A model generated the notes under the pieces. The model saw only the letters and a list, made by a program, of their open reading frames with translations. It made no database searches and was not told the DNA's origin. This document shows positions 32,683 to 43,027 of a DNA stretch of 64,000 nt, in pieces (the first letter of the stretch is position 1; each line of letters opens with the position of its first letter). Source of the stretch: Flectonema sp. DT1601 (taxonomy: Eukaryota > Euglenozoa > Diplonemea > Diplonemida > Diplonemidae); the NCBI GenBank assembly GCA_964019425.1, contig OZ025857.1:558001-622000 (forward strand), written 5' to 3'. A program made the position numbers and the translations under genes.

Positions 32683-35048
32683 TATATGAGGGTCTTTTTA
32701 AACCCCCCCCCCAAAATGGGCCAGGCTATCCTGTGGGCACCTAACACGCAATCCGAGCCCACCAGCCCAGCAAAATACTATCCAAAAAACTCAAATCCGG
32801 TACTGGGGCACCCTCTTACTGCTCACCAGTTTAAAAATTTCATTTTTTTTAACTGCATTAGGTACTTTTGCCTTGTAAGCTGTGCATTCCTGTAGTAAAA
32901 GCTATTTTTGTAAATTTCCGTTCTTTGAAAGCATCAAGGATTATGTAACGGGGATAGGAAGAATTCAAAACTATATTTATGTGAATTTCAGTTTTTTACC
33001 TTTTATGCTACTGGGGTCTTCATCCCTTTTGAGCTTTACTTTTTCTGTTTTCTTCTGAAGTTTTTCAAGTTCTATCTTCTTGGTCTTTAACTCCTCAAAT
33101 ACTTTCTTTTTTCTTTTTCTTACCCGCTCAAGGGACTGAATAATACTGTTGTCTTCTTCTGGGGTTTCAGGTTGTTTATCATCTTCATCACTAACACAAT
33201 CTTTATGACCATCACTGTTATAATCATCATCATGTGACTCACTCATGGGTAGTTTGCTGCTAATCTTGGGGGTGAAGGAAAGCTCCCTTTGCGTTCCTTT
33301 GAGCTGAAGTTCGAAGCAGTCTTCGGGGTCTGTACCTGAGAGAGGGCTTACATAGATGTTGTTATTAGTAGCCCGTTGGAAGCAGCTGATTGAAGTAAGG
33401 TCTGAGATGCTGTATTCCGTAACCTTGATTTGCTGGTTACGAAATCGTGTGTATACTGCTGTGGTGCTAGAAACCATGCGTTCGATTACAGCACCAACAT
33501 TTTGCAGGGTTCGGATCTCCTGTGACTTAGACGCTAGCGTCAGTGCAGCAGTGACATTCCCAAAGTGTCGGTCACACTCAGACTTGCCATGCCGGCCGGG
33601 GAAGAAATTAACCGAACTGATTTGCTTATTCTGCATAAGGGAACTGATGATAGTTTTATTTTGAAAATGCTTACCAGCATCAGCCCAAAAATGAATATTT
33701 TTCGTATTCTCGTATGTCTGAAAAAACTTCTGCAAGACAAGATATGTGACTACCGCATCCTGGTTAATGTGTGGGAGGAGGAAATCAATGTGACTACGTT
33801 TAACCTCAGTTCCGATCTGCTCATGCAATACGCAACCAAGAAGACTGTACTTCCCTTGTTGGTAAAATAGGGAATTGGGCTCCTCAGGCATTAGTGGGAG
33901 CTTCCCCTTCTCTTTGTAATCCAGGGTCATGATTACATGGTCACCAGGGTCAGATGTATGTTCCCGATACACCTGACACTGCTCTCTAACTTCCTCGATG
34001 TGGGAATCTACTTCGATAATCCCCTTTATGTATTTCGTGGCATTAGGCTTCGCATGTGTCGGAAGGGACTTCTGCTGCATAAGAAGGCTCCAGAGGCCCC
34101 ATCCATTACGCCGGCCAGCATCCCAGATACATGTGGTGAAGACTGAGGATGTAAGACTTGCAAGTTTATTCCGAAGATTCTTGCCGGTGAGGCAGTAGTT
34201 GCACACATCTGTTCGGCGCCTTAACTTCTGAAATTCAACACCACGAAGGGAGCGGTACACCGAGTATGAGATGGAGTCTTTCAGTGGTGAGTTGTCGTAG
34301 ACAGCTCGAAAAGAAGCCATCATGTTTTCAACGGTGACAGCTTCTCCTCTTTTCCTCGATTCTCGAATCAGTTTGATGCTGGTGCTACTGGAAGCCACCA
34401 GGTGTTCTTCTTTTACCTGACCTTTCATGTCGGGTGTTACCACTGTGGGGCGGCCACCAACATCTACCTTAGCATCCTTATTCTTCCACAAATCCTTTCC
34501 AACTGTTATCCCTGAACTTGCTAATTCTGTTTTCCCCCATCCACTAGAACAGAGCACCTGTAGCAGTGACCTCTTATCAGGCAAGCTAAGATTATCAAAG
34601 AAACCTGATAATCCTGAAGGTATGCTCGTTGTGAGTAACATTGGCCGACCCATTGCTGCAAGGAGGAGTGACTTAGAATCACCACCTGATATCACGTCTA
34701 ACAGTTGCTTTATGGACTTTATTATCCTCTTCGTTTCACCACTTGTCTTGCCCCTGCTACCCCAATTCTGATATGTACCTAAGCTCTCAACAAAATCCTT
34801 CAGTACTACTGACAAGCTCATTTTGCGTGTTTTGAGGGTTCCTAATAGAGCTACAAGGTAAAAGTACCTAATACAGTTAAAAAAATTGAAATTTTTTAAC
34901 TGGTGAGCAGTAAAAGGGTGCCCCAGTACCGGATTTGAGTTTTTTGGATAGTATTTTCGTGGGGTGGTGGGCTCGGATTGGGTGTTAGGTGCCCACAGGA
35001 TAGCCTGGCCCATTTTGGGGGGGGGGTTTAAAAACCGCCTCATATATA
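32683..35048 (-). mobile_element. DNA transposon with ~200-bp terminal inverted repeats
   Basis: The left repeat (about 32683-32881) and right repeat (about 34847-35048) are reverse complements at roughly 90% identity. The shared order from the outside is TATATGAGG, a C run, AAAATGGGCCAGGCTATCC, GTACTGGGGCACCC and ATTAGGTACTTTT. One long ORF on the minus strand lies between them. The ends abut TATATA, so a TA-rich target is likely. The element looks complete: two long ends and one uninterrupted ORF. Its superfamily is not clear to me. Confidence 0.85.
32977..34821 (-). CDS. Transposase-like protein, probable DDE type
   Basis: The 614-residue frame is read from ATG 34821; an open extension upstream only translates the inverted repeat and is not used. 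Likely catalytic acids are Asp in M-T-L-D-Y-K-E-K (about residue 310), Asp in F-W-A-D-A-G-K-H-F-Q-N (about 391), and Glu in G-R-H-G-K-S-E-C-D-R-H-F-G (about 426). The D-x-G-x-H-F and H-G-K-x3-D-x2-F-G pair recalls a poorly classified group of eukaryotic transposase-like proteins. C-x2-C occurs at about 212-215 (V-C-N-Y-C), perhaps part of a zinc site. The C-terminus is acidic, then Lys-rich and coiled, fit for nuclear entry. It would cut and rejoin the element's own ends. The transposase role rests on its place between inverted repeats and on these motifs. Confidence 0.75.
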   Translation of the reverse strand: MSLSVVLKDFVESLGTYQNWGSRGKTSGETKRIIKSIKQLLDVISGGDSKSLLLAAMGRPMLLTTSIPSGLSGFFDNLSLPDKRSLLQVLCSSGWGKTELASSGITVGKDLWKNKDAKVDVGGRPTVVTPDMKGQVKEEHLVASSSTSIKLIRESRKRGEAVTVENMMASFRAVYDNSPLKDSISYSVYRSLRGVEFQKLRRRTDVCNYCLTGKNLRNKLASLTSSVFTTCIWDAGRRNGWGLWSLLMQQKSLPTHAKPNATKYIKGIIEVDSHIEEVREQCQVYREHTSDPGDHVIMTLDYKEKGKLPLMPEEPNSLFYQQGKYSLLGCVLHEQIGTEVKRSHIDFLLPHINQDAVVTYLVLQKFFQTYENTKNIHFWADAGKHFQNKTIISSLMQNKQISSVNFFPGRHGKSECDRHFGNVTAALTLASKSQEIRTLQNVGAVIERMVSSTTAVYTRFRNQQIKVTEYSISDLTSISCFQRATNNNIYVSPLSGTDPEDCFELQLKGTQRELSFTPKISSKLPMSESHDDDYNSDGHKDCVSDEDDKQPETPEEDNSIIQSLERVRKRKKKVFEELKTKKIELEKLQKKTEKVKLKRDEDPSSIKGKKLKFT

Positions 35049-36390
35049 AAAAAAAAAAAAAAAAAAACTGATGTGGAGACAGCAACGACGCCATAGGATA
35101 CAGCTGTTCTGCTCTTTATCACAGTACTCAAATAATTAAATAAAAAAATCCCTTTTTTTTTTTTTGGCATTACAAAACCTGAAATGCACTGTCGTCTCTC
35201 GGATATTATGTTTTTTATTCGACGTGGAAAAAGCTGTTTAATAACTTTAGAAAACCCCGAAAAAGCTTGTTGCTAACCACTCTGTCATTTTTGATGAATT
35301 GCACCACAAGAAACAAATAAATATGTTTATTTTTTATTTTTGTAAACTCGAAGCTTTCTACCATCCGGTTTCAGTCCGGCGCCAGCACCACTGCGGAAAT
35401 GAAGTATCTTTCTATCGGAATGGAGGGCCAGCGGTAACAGTGATTATAGTTAACGTTTCCCCAAACTTTTGGGTGAACTTGTAGGTCTGCTCGTATTTAA
35501 AAAAAAAAAAAAAAAAAACTGAGGCAGAGATAGCAACGACATTATTCATTGTAGATATTGTAGAAATATTCGTGTTCGGGAAAAGCAAAAGAAAAGAAAA
35601 GAATAAAAACCATTCAGATTAGCCTTATATTTCATTGACCTGTCGCACAGGTGAAAAATAATTACCTTTCCGAATGCTGGAAGAGAGTGTCCCCTGATGG
35701 CTCACTTTCTTTTTTTGAAAACTAATTCCCTCTCCTCTTTACTGAAGTGTTGATGTATTTCGATAATCAACAACATGTTTGCTTTACCATCGGCGAGTAG
35801 CGGTTCTCAATACTGAAGGAAGAACCACTGCACCGCACGTAGTCTGTTTCGTGCTATCCGCCTCAAGGATGCTGATGCTCGGATCTATTCCAGTAGATTT
35901 ATATTTTCTTTCGTCCTTTTGATGATGAAACGGATTGACTTTGCTGAAGCTCCTGATTTTGGATGCATACTTGGTCGCCAGGATTTTTTTTTTTTTTTTT
36001 TTTGTTGTTTTTTCTCCTTTTCTCATGGTATTGTTAAGTAAGCGCGTCCAATAGTAGCGCGCTGGAGAAATAATTCTCGTGGGGGGGGGGGGGGGGGGGG
36101 GGGAAAGGAAAAAAAAAAAAAAAAAAAAAAGAAAAAACTTGTCCTCACAAGAATAATTTCCTGCATATTTCGAGATTCATCTCGGTTTTTCTTTTTTATT
36201 CGTTTTCCCCTTCTTTGTTCTTTGTTCTTTTTTTTTTTTTTTTTTTTTAATTCTTTTTAGTGCCAAAGATAACACATGCTTATGAAGTTATTGGGGACCC
36301 ATGATGGGCTTAGACTCGTGAGGTAGTTCTGATCGCTGATGGGTGTCTTTTGTCTTTATCTCAGACCGTAAAACAATAAAAATGGTACTA
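35049..36390. other. Accessory spacer with a duplicated motif, a poly-G run and a hairpin
   Basis: An A run followed by ACTGATGTGGAGACAGCAAC starts near 35067, and a similar block (A run, ACTGAGGCAGAGATAGCAAC) starts at 35518. A run of 23 G (36081-36103) followed by A runs sits between inverted arms at about 36064-36080 and 36145-36162. I see no coding region. Confidence 0.5.
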
Positions 36391-36691
36391 CTGCAACTGG
36401 AAATATTACTGCGCGGAAAAAACCGCACTAATTTCCAAATCTGCAAAAAACCGCACTAATTTTTCCACGCAGTAATATTTCCACCGCACTAATATTTCTA
36501 CTCAGAATCGACTTTTTTCCAGCTGCATTTTTCTGCTGGTGCCTTACACAGCAAAAAAGCAACCAAATTTTTCCAAAACCGCACTAATTTTTTCTCAAAA
36601 AAACCGCACTAATATTTCCCCGCAGTAATTATTCAGCGCAGTAATATTTCCCCGCAGTAATTATTCAGCGCAGTAATATTTCCAGTTGCAG
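36391..36691. mobile_element. 301-bp MITE with internal repeated motifs
   Basis: The left end CTGCAACTGGAAATATTACT (continuing GCGC) is repeated in reverse complement at the right end (36668-36691), 24 bp without mismatch. TA flanks both ends (36389-36390 and 36692-36693), a likely target duplication. The interior is made of variants of CCGCACTAAT and GCAGTAATATTTCC in both senses, so the whole element can fold on itself. No coding capacity. Confidence 0.78.
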
Positions 36692-37615
36692 TATTAACAC
36701 TTGAAACCGACCTAAACTGATAAAAAAGCTAAAGGAGGTTTTCACGTGTGCTGCCAACATTCTTTTTTCGTTCTTACGGTACTTGTTAAATGCAAAAGAA
36801 GAAAAAACAAAAACACAAAGACACCAGTAATTCTTTTGACACGGCTGTCGTCGAAGGGTCACATTATAATGGGTTCCTAATGACTGATAGTGGTGAGATT
36901 CTCTGGGAAGTTGACTTTTAATAGACAAATAAAAAAAAAAAGGGGAAAAAATCTCTAAAACATCCATTTGATACCTTACCTAAATACTTTTATTAATTTA
37001 TTTGTGATCATTAACTTACTATCTCTGTATAAATAAACGTGACTCAGCTGGATTACACGCTGTTAATATTATGAGGGAGTGGCAAATAATTTAACGCGAT
37101 GTAGGACAGGCGGTGTCTCCCCTTACGCTCTTCTCTGAGGAGGGCTGGGTAACGGTATAATGGTACACTTTTTTAATTTAATTCCTGAACTATAATCTGT
37201 GTCGTTGTTTCTCTCTGTGGGCGTTCTAAGATTTGAGACGAGACGTTGCGTTCAGAAAAGTTCCATAATAGAAGCCTGTATTGGCTTGTGTGGCCGTCTT
37301 TCCATTCTCAATTTGTTTTAATTTTCAAAAAAAAAAAATGAATTTCTGTTTCCGGAAGTTTTGATTTCCCTAACTTCGGAAAAAAAAAAAGGAAATGAAG
37401 AAAAACTTGCTCTCTTTAGATCTTACTTGACTTAACGGTCTTCAGGTTGAAAAACCGATCTTTGTATATCAATTGTAGTCGTTGTGCCCCCGACATCAGT
37501 TTTTTTTTTTTTTGTTTTTCTGCTGTCGTTCTCGATTCCAGTTAAAGTAGTATTATTTTGAAAAAAAGTAACTCTGGCCTTTTATATTTGTTCTTAATTT
37601 TTTGATTAAAAGAAT
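36692..37615. other. Accessory spacer
   Basis: AT-rich DNA with A and T runs. I recognise no gene, repeat or RNA. The truncated LINE starts at its right edge. Confidence 0.45.
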
Positions 37616-40074
37616 CCAATGTCCCTCTCTCTGAACAAGACTGAATTTTTGGCATTCGGAGGACGTTTCTCAGACAGAAGTTTTTGTAGACTTCCAAGAC
37701 TTTATTTTCCCTCTACGGTGGACGATATCGACCTTCCCCGTGGCTCTGCCGACTTCATCAGTACACATCAGGATGGTGGTGCCGCAGCTCTGCTCAATTT
37801 CAAAACAGGACCGGTATACCCACTTGCAATTAATGGTAATTACCTTGAGACCCGCTCTCAACTTTCACAAAGGACGCCAAAGGGTTCTTTCGTTCTAAAG
37901 GCTGCTATCCCTCTAAGGCGTGTGTCGCAGTCGCGGTATCTAGGTATAATTATCGATGATGATTTATCTTTTACATCGCAGCTACCTCACCTATCAAATA
38001 CCCTAAAGCGGGGAATCGGCTTGATTCGATAGTTTCATCTTTTAAAATCAAAACAGAAGTTCTCCGACAAACAATCTATGGGCTGATCCTCTCTAGGGCC
38101 TATTACGGACTAGCTTCTTATGCACCCTATATCAAGCAGAATTCTTTGAAACTTATTGAGAATACACTTCGTTCACTTCAACTAAGACTGACGGGATGCT
38201 CCAAATCGACCTCCTCAACTGCATTATCGGTAGAATCTAGTATTCCCCCGTTCAAACTACACGTGGCTAAAGTCCTGGCTTTATCCTACGAACGTTTCCT
38301 GAGGCTCCCAGACGATTGCCCGACTCGGTCGTTGGTTCACCCTGAAAAGTCTAGCTCGTGGAAACTCTACGCAGAACCCCATGCCAAGACTTATGTGACC
38401 CCTAATGAAAGATCAATGCTCTGCCTACCGCATCACCAGACTCCTTGGGGACCACCCCCGGATGTTATTATCAATTCCTGGGCAGATTTCCGTAAGTCCA
38501 TGGACCCATGCAAGAATTTGTTAGCTGCACTTGGAAAAATTAAGACCCTCCCAATGTCAGTGGCCTCGCTGTATACAGATGCATCCTACTTCCAAGATAA
38601 AGAAAGTAACTACCATTGTGGTAATGCAGCAGTTTTAATCTTTGGAAACAGATGCATCAAAGAAATACATCGCTACGACCCATCTCTGATGATTTATAAT
38701 GCCGAGCAACAGGCTCTGTTATCAGCAGTGAATTTGATTGAAAAGTATTCATCTTGCCTGCCAAGTGGGAGGATTAATATAATCACGGATAGTCAGTCAG
38801 CACTTCGAAGTCTTGAGCGTGGACATCTGAAGCAACATTCAGCGACTAATGCCGAATTATTTAGGAGAATATCGCTGCTCCAGCGTCCGATCACCCTACA
38901 ATTTGTCCCCTCACACTGTGGGATCATCGGAAATGAAATGGCCGATTCTCTCGCCAACAAAGCAGCGGCTTCTGCTATTCCCTTAACAGTGGTCAAGTTT
39001 GACTACAGGATGACCCAATGTTCAGTGAATAATAAAATCCGAAGAAACTGGTACGAGCAGCGCAGTACATCACATGTGCACTCTTTATCGACAATGGGCA
39101 GAGGTGCTCAACGCTTCCACCCAGATCTTAACCGTGAGGGAGAAATGCAAATCGCCCGCCTCAGGACTGGACACCATCCGCTTGTGAAGCAACCAAGAAA
39201 GGGATTATCAAACTGTCTCTTCTGTAATAAAAGAGATACAGATACTCACCATTTACTATCGAAATGTCCGGAGACTAAGATGTTTGTTCAAATTCACTTC
39301 CCACAGATGGTATTTAATGATCAAGATGAGGATGTGGGTCAACATCTGCACAAGTTTTTTGCTACTGAAAACCAGTTGGCTCTCATATCGCTCTTGAATG
39401 ACCTCCGGAGCCTACACGACAGCTTCCCGTTACGTCGGGCGGTCCCTCGACAACGCCTTGTCAAATATTTGTCCGTTCATTCCACTGTTACCACACTTGA
39501 TTCGAAGTGTAAGGAGGAAGTCAGAAAACTGATCTCAGAAGTTTATAACGCAAATGAAATCGAAAAAGTCTACGACCATTTGTGGGACTTGGAGATATAC
39601 TGTTTCTTGAATTCGGATAAAAACAAAAACCAACATTTTAATTCATTCCTGGAGAAGATTAAGTCTTCTAAATTTACTCGGATCGATTCACTGTGGTTCG
39701 ATTCAAATAAATGGCTGCTGCCAACCTAGCGTTAATTTTTAATGCTCTACGAGTGCTTTAGTATATTATCAGGGTAATTGTTCTATCCCGTTTTAATTTT
39801 GATGATTTTTATTTATTTATTATTATTATCATTATTTTTTTTTTTTTTTTTTGGTTTTTTTTTTTTTTTATTTTAGTTCGATAGTTTAATAAGCTAGGCG
39901 AGGCGGAAAGCTGGAGATTGGTATTTATTAATCTTCTGTCGATGCTACTTCAACAATCTATGCGAAATCTTCGGATTTGGCTATGGATTGGGTCCTCTGT
40001 TACTGGGAGTTACCCTCCTTAGAGCACTCATAATATACAGTAACGTTGGATTAAATAACTAACTAAACTAAACC
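37616..40074 (+). mobile_element. 5'-truncated LINE, second family, with CTAA-type tail
   Basis: The element begins inside the reverse transcriptase (S-L-S-L-N-K-T-E-F, after the catalytic palm). One frame runs to about 38030 and continues in another frame from about 38022, so one frameshift splits it. RNase H follows with its acids in L-Y-T-D-A-S, N-A-E-Q-Q-A, I-T-D-S-Q-S-A and N-E-M-A-D-S-L-A. A zinc motif C-L-F-C, H-H, K-C-P comes next (about 39208-39260). The main frame ends at 39729. A 3' UTR of about 345 bp ends AACTAACTAAACTAAACC rather than poly-A. It belongs near the I/ingi group with RNase H, but is clearly diverged from the 2A LINE. Confidence 0.85.
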
Positions 40075-40530
40075 ATATAGTTTCCATATGATACCATTAA
40101 AAGCTCAGACTGATATGGATGTTACAATGACACCTGCGAATATAGGACCTTTGATGGTATGCGAGGATAAAGTAAAACGGAAATTGGATGACGACTCATC
40201 CATTAACTCGACTGTAATAGTGAAACGACCAGACGTCAAAAATTCAAATTGAGCAAAAGCAAATAAACATTGCTAGCCCTATCCTGGCGAGCTCCGATGG
40301 ATTTTTATCTTTGAACGATAACAACTTCAACATAGAATGAAATCCCTAAGAACTTACTGATGAAGGCCTTAAAAAGGGACAAGTAGTATAAGATTAAGGC
40401 CTGAAACTACATATTCTATTACCCTTTGATGTTAGGAAACTGCAGAAATGAATACTTTTCTTTTATTGATCTCTACTTTTCTTATTCTCACTTTTCTGTT
40501 CTAAAATTAATGATACTAACTAAACTAAAC
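40075..40530 (+). mobile_element. Short element sharing the CTAA-type 3' tail
   Basis: This ~456-bp stretch ends ACTAACTAAACTAAACC, as the LINE directly upstream does. Near its start a 45-codon ORF (40115-40252) begins M-D-V-T-M-T-P and contains K-R-K-L-D-D-D, which could be the start of a LINE ORF1. A 5' end plus a 3' tail with nothing between would make it a non-autonomous deletion derivative of the second LINE family. The 5' boundary is an inference, because the full-length parent is not in the window. Confidence 0.45.
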
Positions 40531-41607
40531 CATTCGATCTTGTCGCTGTTGATTTAGAATAGTCGACTTACTTATTTTTATGTTATTCGAAGATAGAGTT
40601 CCCTAACTCTTTATCGTACACGGGATACGATTATTATCAACTGACTGATGGCTAATCTTATGAAGTGATTCAAACTACCTTCTTTATAACAGCTCTTCAA
40701 AGTATTAATTGTAAACTATCGTAGAACAGAAGTAATGCGATTTTTGGGAGGAAATTGGGTGATGTTGACGATGTGGAAGTACAGAAAAAGTTTGGTAAGA
40801 AATGCTTCGCATTCTTAGTTATAGGAGGAAATGATAATCGTGTGCGAAGAAAGCAGAGACCGGGGTTTCTTAATTTAAACACTTCCGACCTTCGTTGAAG
40901 ATGACACCCTTTACGAGTAATCAATTTTCTGAGATCGAAGCGATTTCGTTACAAAATATTAATTCAAACATCAATGTCGTGGGTTCTTAATTTATCAACA
41001 GGAATACTTTACTTACGGTATGGTGACTGAGATTGATATTCAAGTCTCAGTGTGGTGACTATAATTTATGATTACCTTCTGGAGGGGATGCTCTGCGATA
41101 GCAGCAGTTGACTTATCAGGTTTTTGTTACTTTCTGTTGGAAATTATTTCTTCTTTAGATGTAATTCTTTAGTTTCGACTTATCAAGTTTCAGTAATCTG
41201 ACTACTATCGGTGATGAGGTAATCATCTTTTGATAACAATTAGCGAATCACATCTTTGTCATGTGGTTGATGTTGGAAATTTACCTGCCGAGTCTTAGTG
41301 GAGCCGCAGATATATTTTCTCACTTCCTCGGCAGCGTCGTTTATCGAGGAACTGATCCATCGTATCTTAACTTCCTGTGAGTCACTTACAAGCATCGGGT
41401 CATTTTCTAAAAGGCCGTCTGATACTCGACTTGTCAGGTCTTTGTAGTGTTACAACTGCTAAAGAACATTTACTTTCTGGTTGCGTATCACTACACTTGA
41501 TTTTGTCAGGTTTTGACAACCAAACACTGTTTTTGCAGTAGTGAGGACTCTGCATGTGTTTCTTTTTTTTTTTGTTTTTGTTTGACGATTGATATTCATC
41601 TTCTTCA
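40531..41607. other. Spacer of ordinary complexity, no gene recognised
   Basis: Unlike most spacers here it has few homopolymers. Variants of GACTTRTCAGGT occur near 41108, 41177, 41430 and 41499. I find no frame or RNA gene I can support. The right end carries a T-rich tract (41562-41583), TTCTTCAG, and then the next gene. Confidence 0.45.
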
Positions 41608-41608
41608 G
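41607..41608 (+). promoter_or_regulatory. Candidate trans-splice acceptor AG
   Basis: ATCTTCTTCAG follows a T-rich tract and lies 16 bases before the ATG at 41624. This makes that ATG, not the longer open frame upstream, the likely start. Confidence 0.45.
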
Positions 41609-41623
41609 ATTACTCTGTCGTAC

Positions 41624-42664
41624 ATGAGAACTACATTCTCACCCAGTGTGATGAAACATTTAGAAGAAGAGATTATGACTGATTTCCCGAATGGGGCATA
41701 CGGCAAGTCTGCACCCACAGCATACGAAGTGTGCATGCAGAGAAGGCACGCTGTCCTCAGCAGTTCCCAAATACCGGACCCGCAGTCTGCTACTTTTATC
41801 TCTGGAATACCAACAGACGACTACAGTCATCAACATCGTCCAGGTTTTGCTGCTGCGCTGGAGAATGAGCTGCCAGTTACAACACCAATGGCGGATGAAG
41901 AAGAAGGATGTTGCGAGTTGATAAGATCGAAGTTGTTTTTACTTTTGATGTTTTCTTTATTAATCGCTACTGGACTGTGTTTGGGATTCGGATTATCGAT
42001 ACTTGGAAACAAAACGGAATCCGTCTTGTGCATGGTCGTTCCTGAGTCATTCGGATCTCCGTGTGAAGGCGGGAGTATTTTTACACTTTTTCGAAAGGAA
42101 GGAGTCTTTGAAAGTTTCAAAGAAATAAAACCTTTCACGGGTGGTATGAAATGTGGCGATGGAGGTATTCTATCGAATGAGATGATGTCTTCGTTAACTT
42201 CCTCTGATTGGAATAACTGTGAGAAAGAATGCAACGATTGGTGTGTTTCCATAATAGCAGTCACTGAGGATTCATTCAACTCCTGCTGTGAAGTGGAGTT
42301 CATTAACTCTGACTGCTCCTGTAAGTTGTTTATAAATATTCCAAACAGTTTGACACCAACAACCGATAAAGTGAGTGCTGTTCAATATTTCGAATCTGAA
42401 AAAATATTTCACCAGGATGATGAAAAAGATGTCTTCAGTTGCTACTTGAAAACTACTCTCAACACGAACAAGCCATGTCCTCAACGCATGTACGATGAGA
42501 TAAAAGCGAAGATGAATAAGCCATTTCCCTGCCTTCGAAAACACAGCCTCTGTGAGGAAGGAGACAGTAATAAACTTCCTAAAAGTTTGGGGATAATACT
42601 GATGACGTTAGCAGCGTGTTTTATTTTATGTCTCTTTGCAGGTGTTGTTTATAAATGTGATTAA
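41624..42664 (+). CDS. Cys-rich two-span membrane protein
   Basis: This 346-residue protein has an N-terminal soluble part (1-105), a membrane segment at about 106-129 (L-F-L-L-L-M-F-S-L-L-I-A-T), a region of about 190 residues with roughly 17 Cys, and a second membrane segment at about 323-343. A very short tail (Y-K-C-D) ends it. The paired Cys (E-C-x3-W-C, C-C, D-C-S-C) suggest a disulfide-bonded loop outside the cell or in the lumen between two spans. I do not recognise the family. The ATG is chosen because it directly follows an acceptor-like TTCTTCAG. The TMEM161 gene starts 363 bp downstream on the same strand. Confidence 0.7.
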   Translation: MRTTFSPSVMKHLEEEIMTDFPNGAYGKSAPTAYEVCMQRRHAVLSSSQIPDPQSATFISGIPTDDYSHQHRPGFAAALENELPVTTPMADEEEGCCELIRSKLFLLLMFSLLIATGLCLGFGLSILGNKTESVLCMVVPESFGSPCEGGSIFTLFRKEGVFESFKEIKPFTGGMKCGDGGILSNEMMSSLTSSDWNNCEKECNDWCVSIIAVTEDSFNSCCEVEFINSDCSCKLFINIPNSLTPTTDKVSAVQYFESEKIFHQDDEKDVFSCYLKTTLNTNKPCPQRMYDEIKAKMNKPFPCLRKHSLCEEGDSNKLPKSLGIILMTLAACFILCLFAGVVYKCD

Positions 42665-43027
42665 CCCAACTTGTGAATCATTATCTACACAAGGTATTTA
42701 TTTTATTCATTTGTTTTTTTTTTTGACAAGTTCAGTCGGAGAATTGTGGGAAAGTAAAAAAGCTTTCTCACAGAGACCGACTAACTCCATACTACGTCTA
42801 CTGCTACCCCTCATTGTTGAGTTGCTTCTTGCCCTTTACTCTCATATGTTGTCGGTCGAATACAATGCGACCTGCTTTACTTCCTCACTACGTTTATTCA
42901 AAACAATTAACATCTTCTCTTTGATAATAAAATTGTTCAAAGAACAGCCTTCACAGAGAATGTCATTCCAAATTATTAATTTTTTTTTTCTTTCTTTTTT
43001 TTAATCAGCGGTGTAAGTTTTATAAAG
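42665..43027. other. Spacer between two membrane-protein genes
   Basis: A long open frame here is chance and continues from the upstream gene in another frame. A strong pyrimidine tract (about 42980-43002) and the AG at 43007-43008 precede TMEM161. Confidence 0.5.
43007..43008 (+). promoter_or_regulatory. Candidate trans-splice acceptor AG
   Basis: A tract of almost pure T and C (about 42980-43002) is followed by AATCAG, 20 bases before ATG 43028. This is the clearest acceptor-like site in the window. Confidence 0.5.

Noticed and set aside
34822-35094. N-terminal extension of the transposase-like ORF
   Set aside because: It translates the terminal inverted repeat and a poly-A run; the ATG at 34821 is the better start.
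42636-43004. 122-codon ORF between the two membrane-protein genes
   Set aside because: It overlaps the end of the upstream gene and ends in a pyrimidine tract; probably chance.
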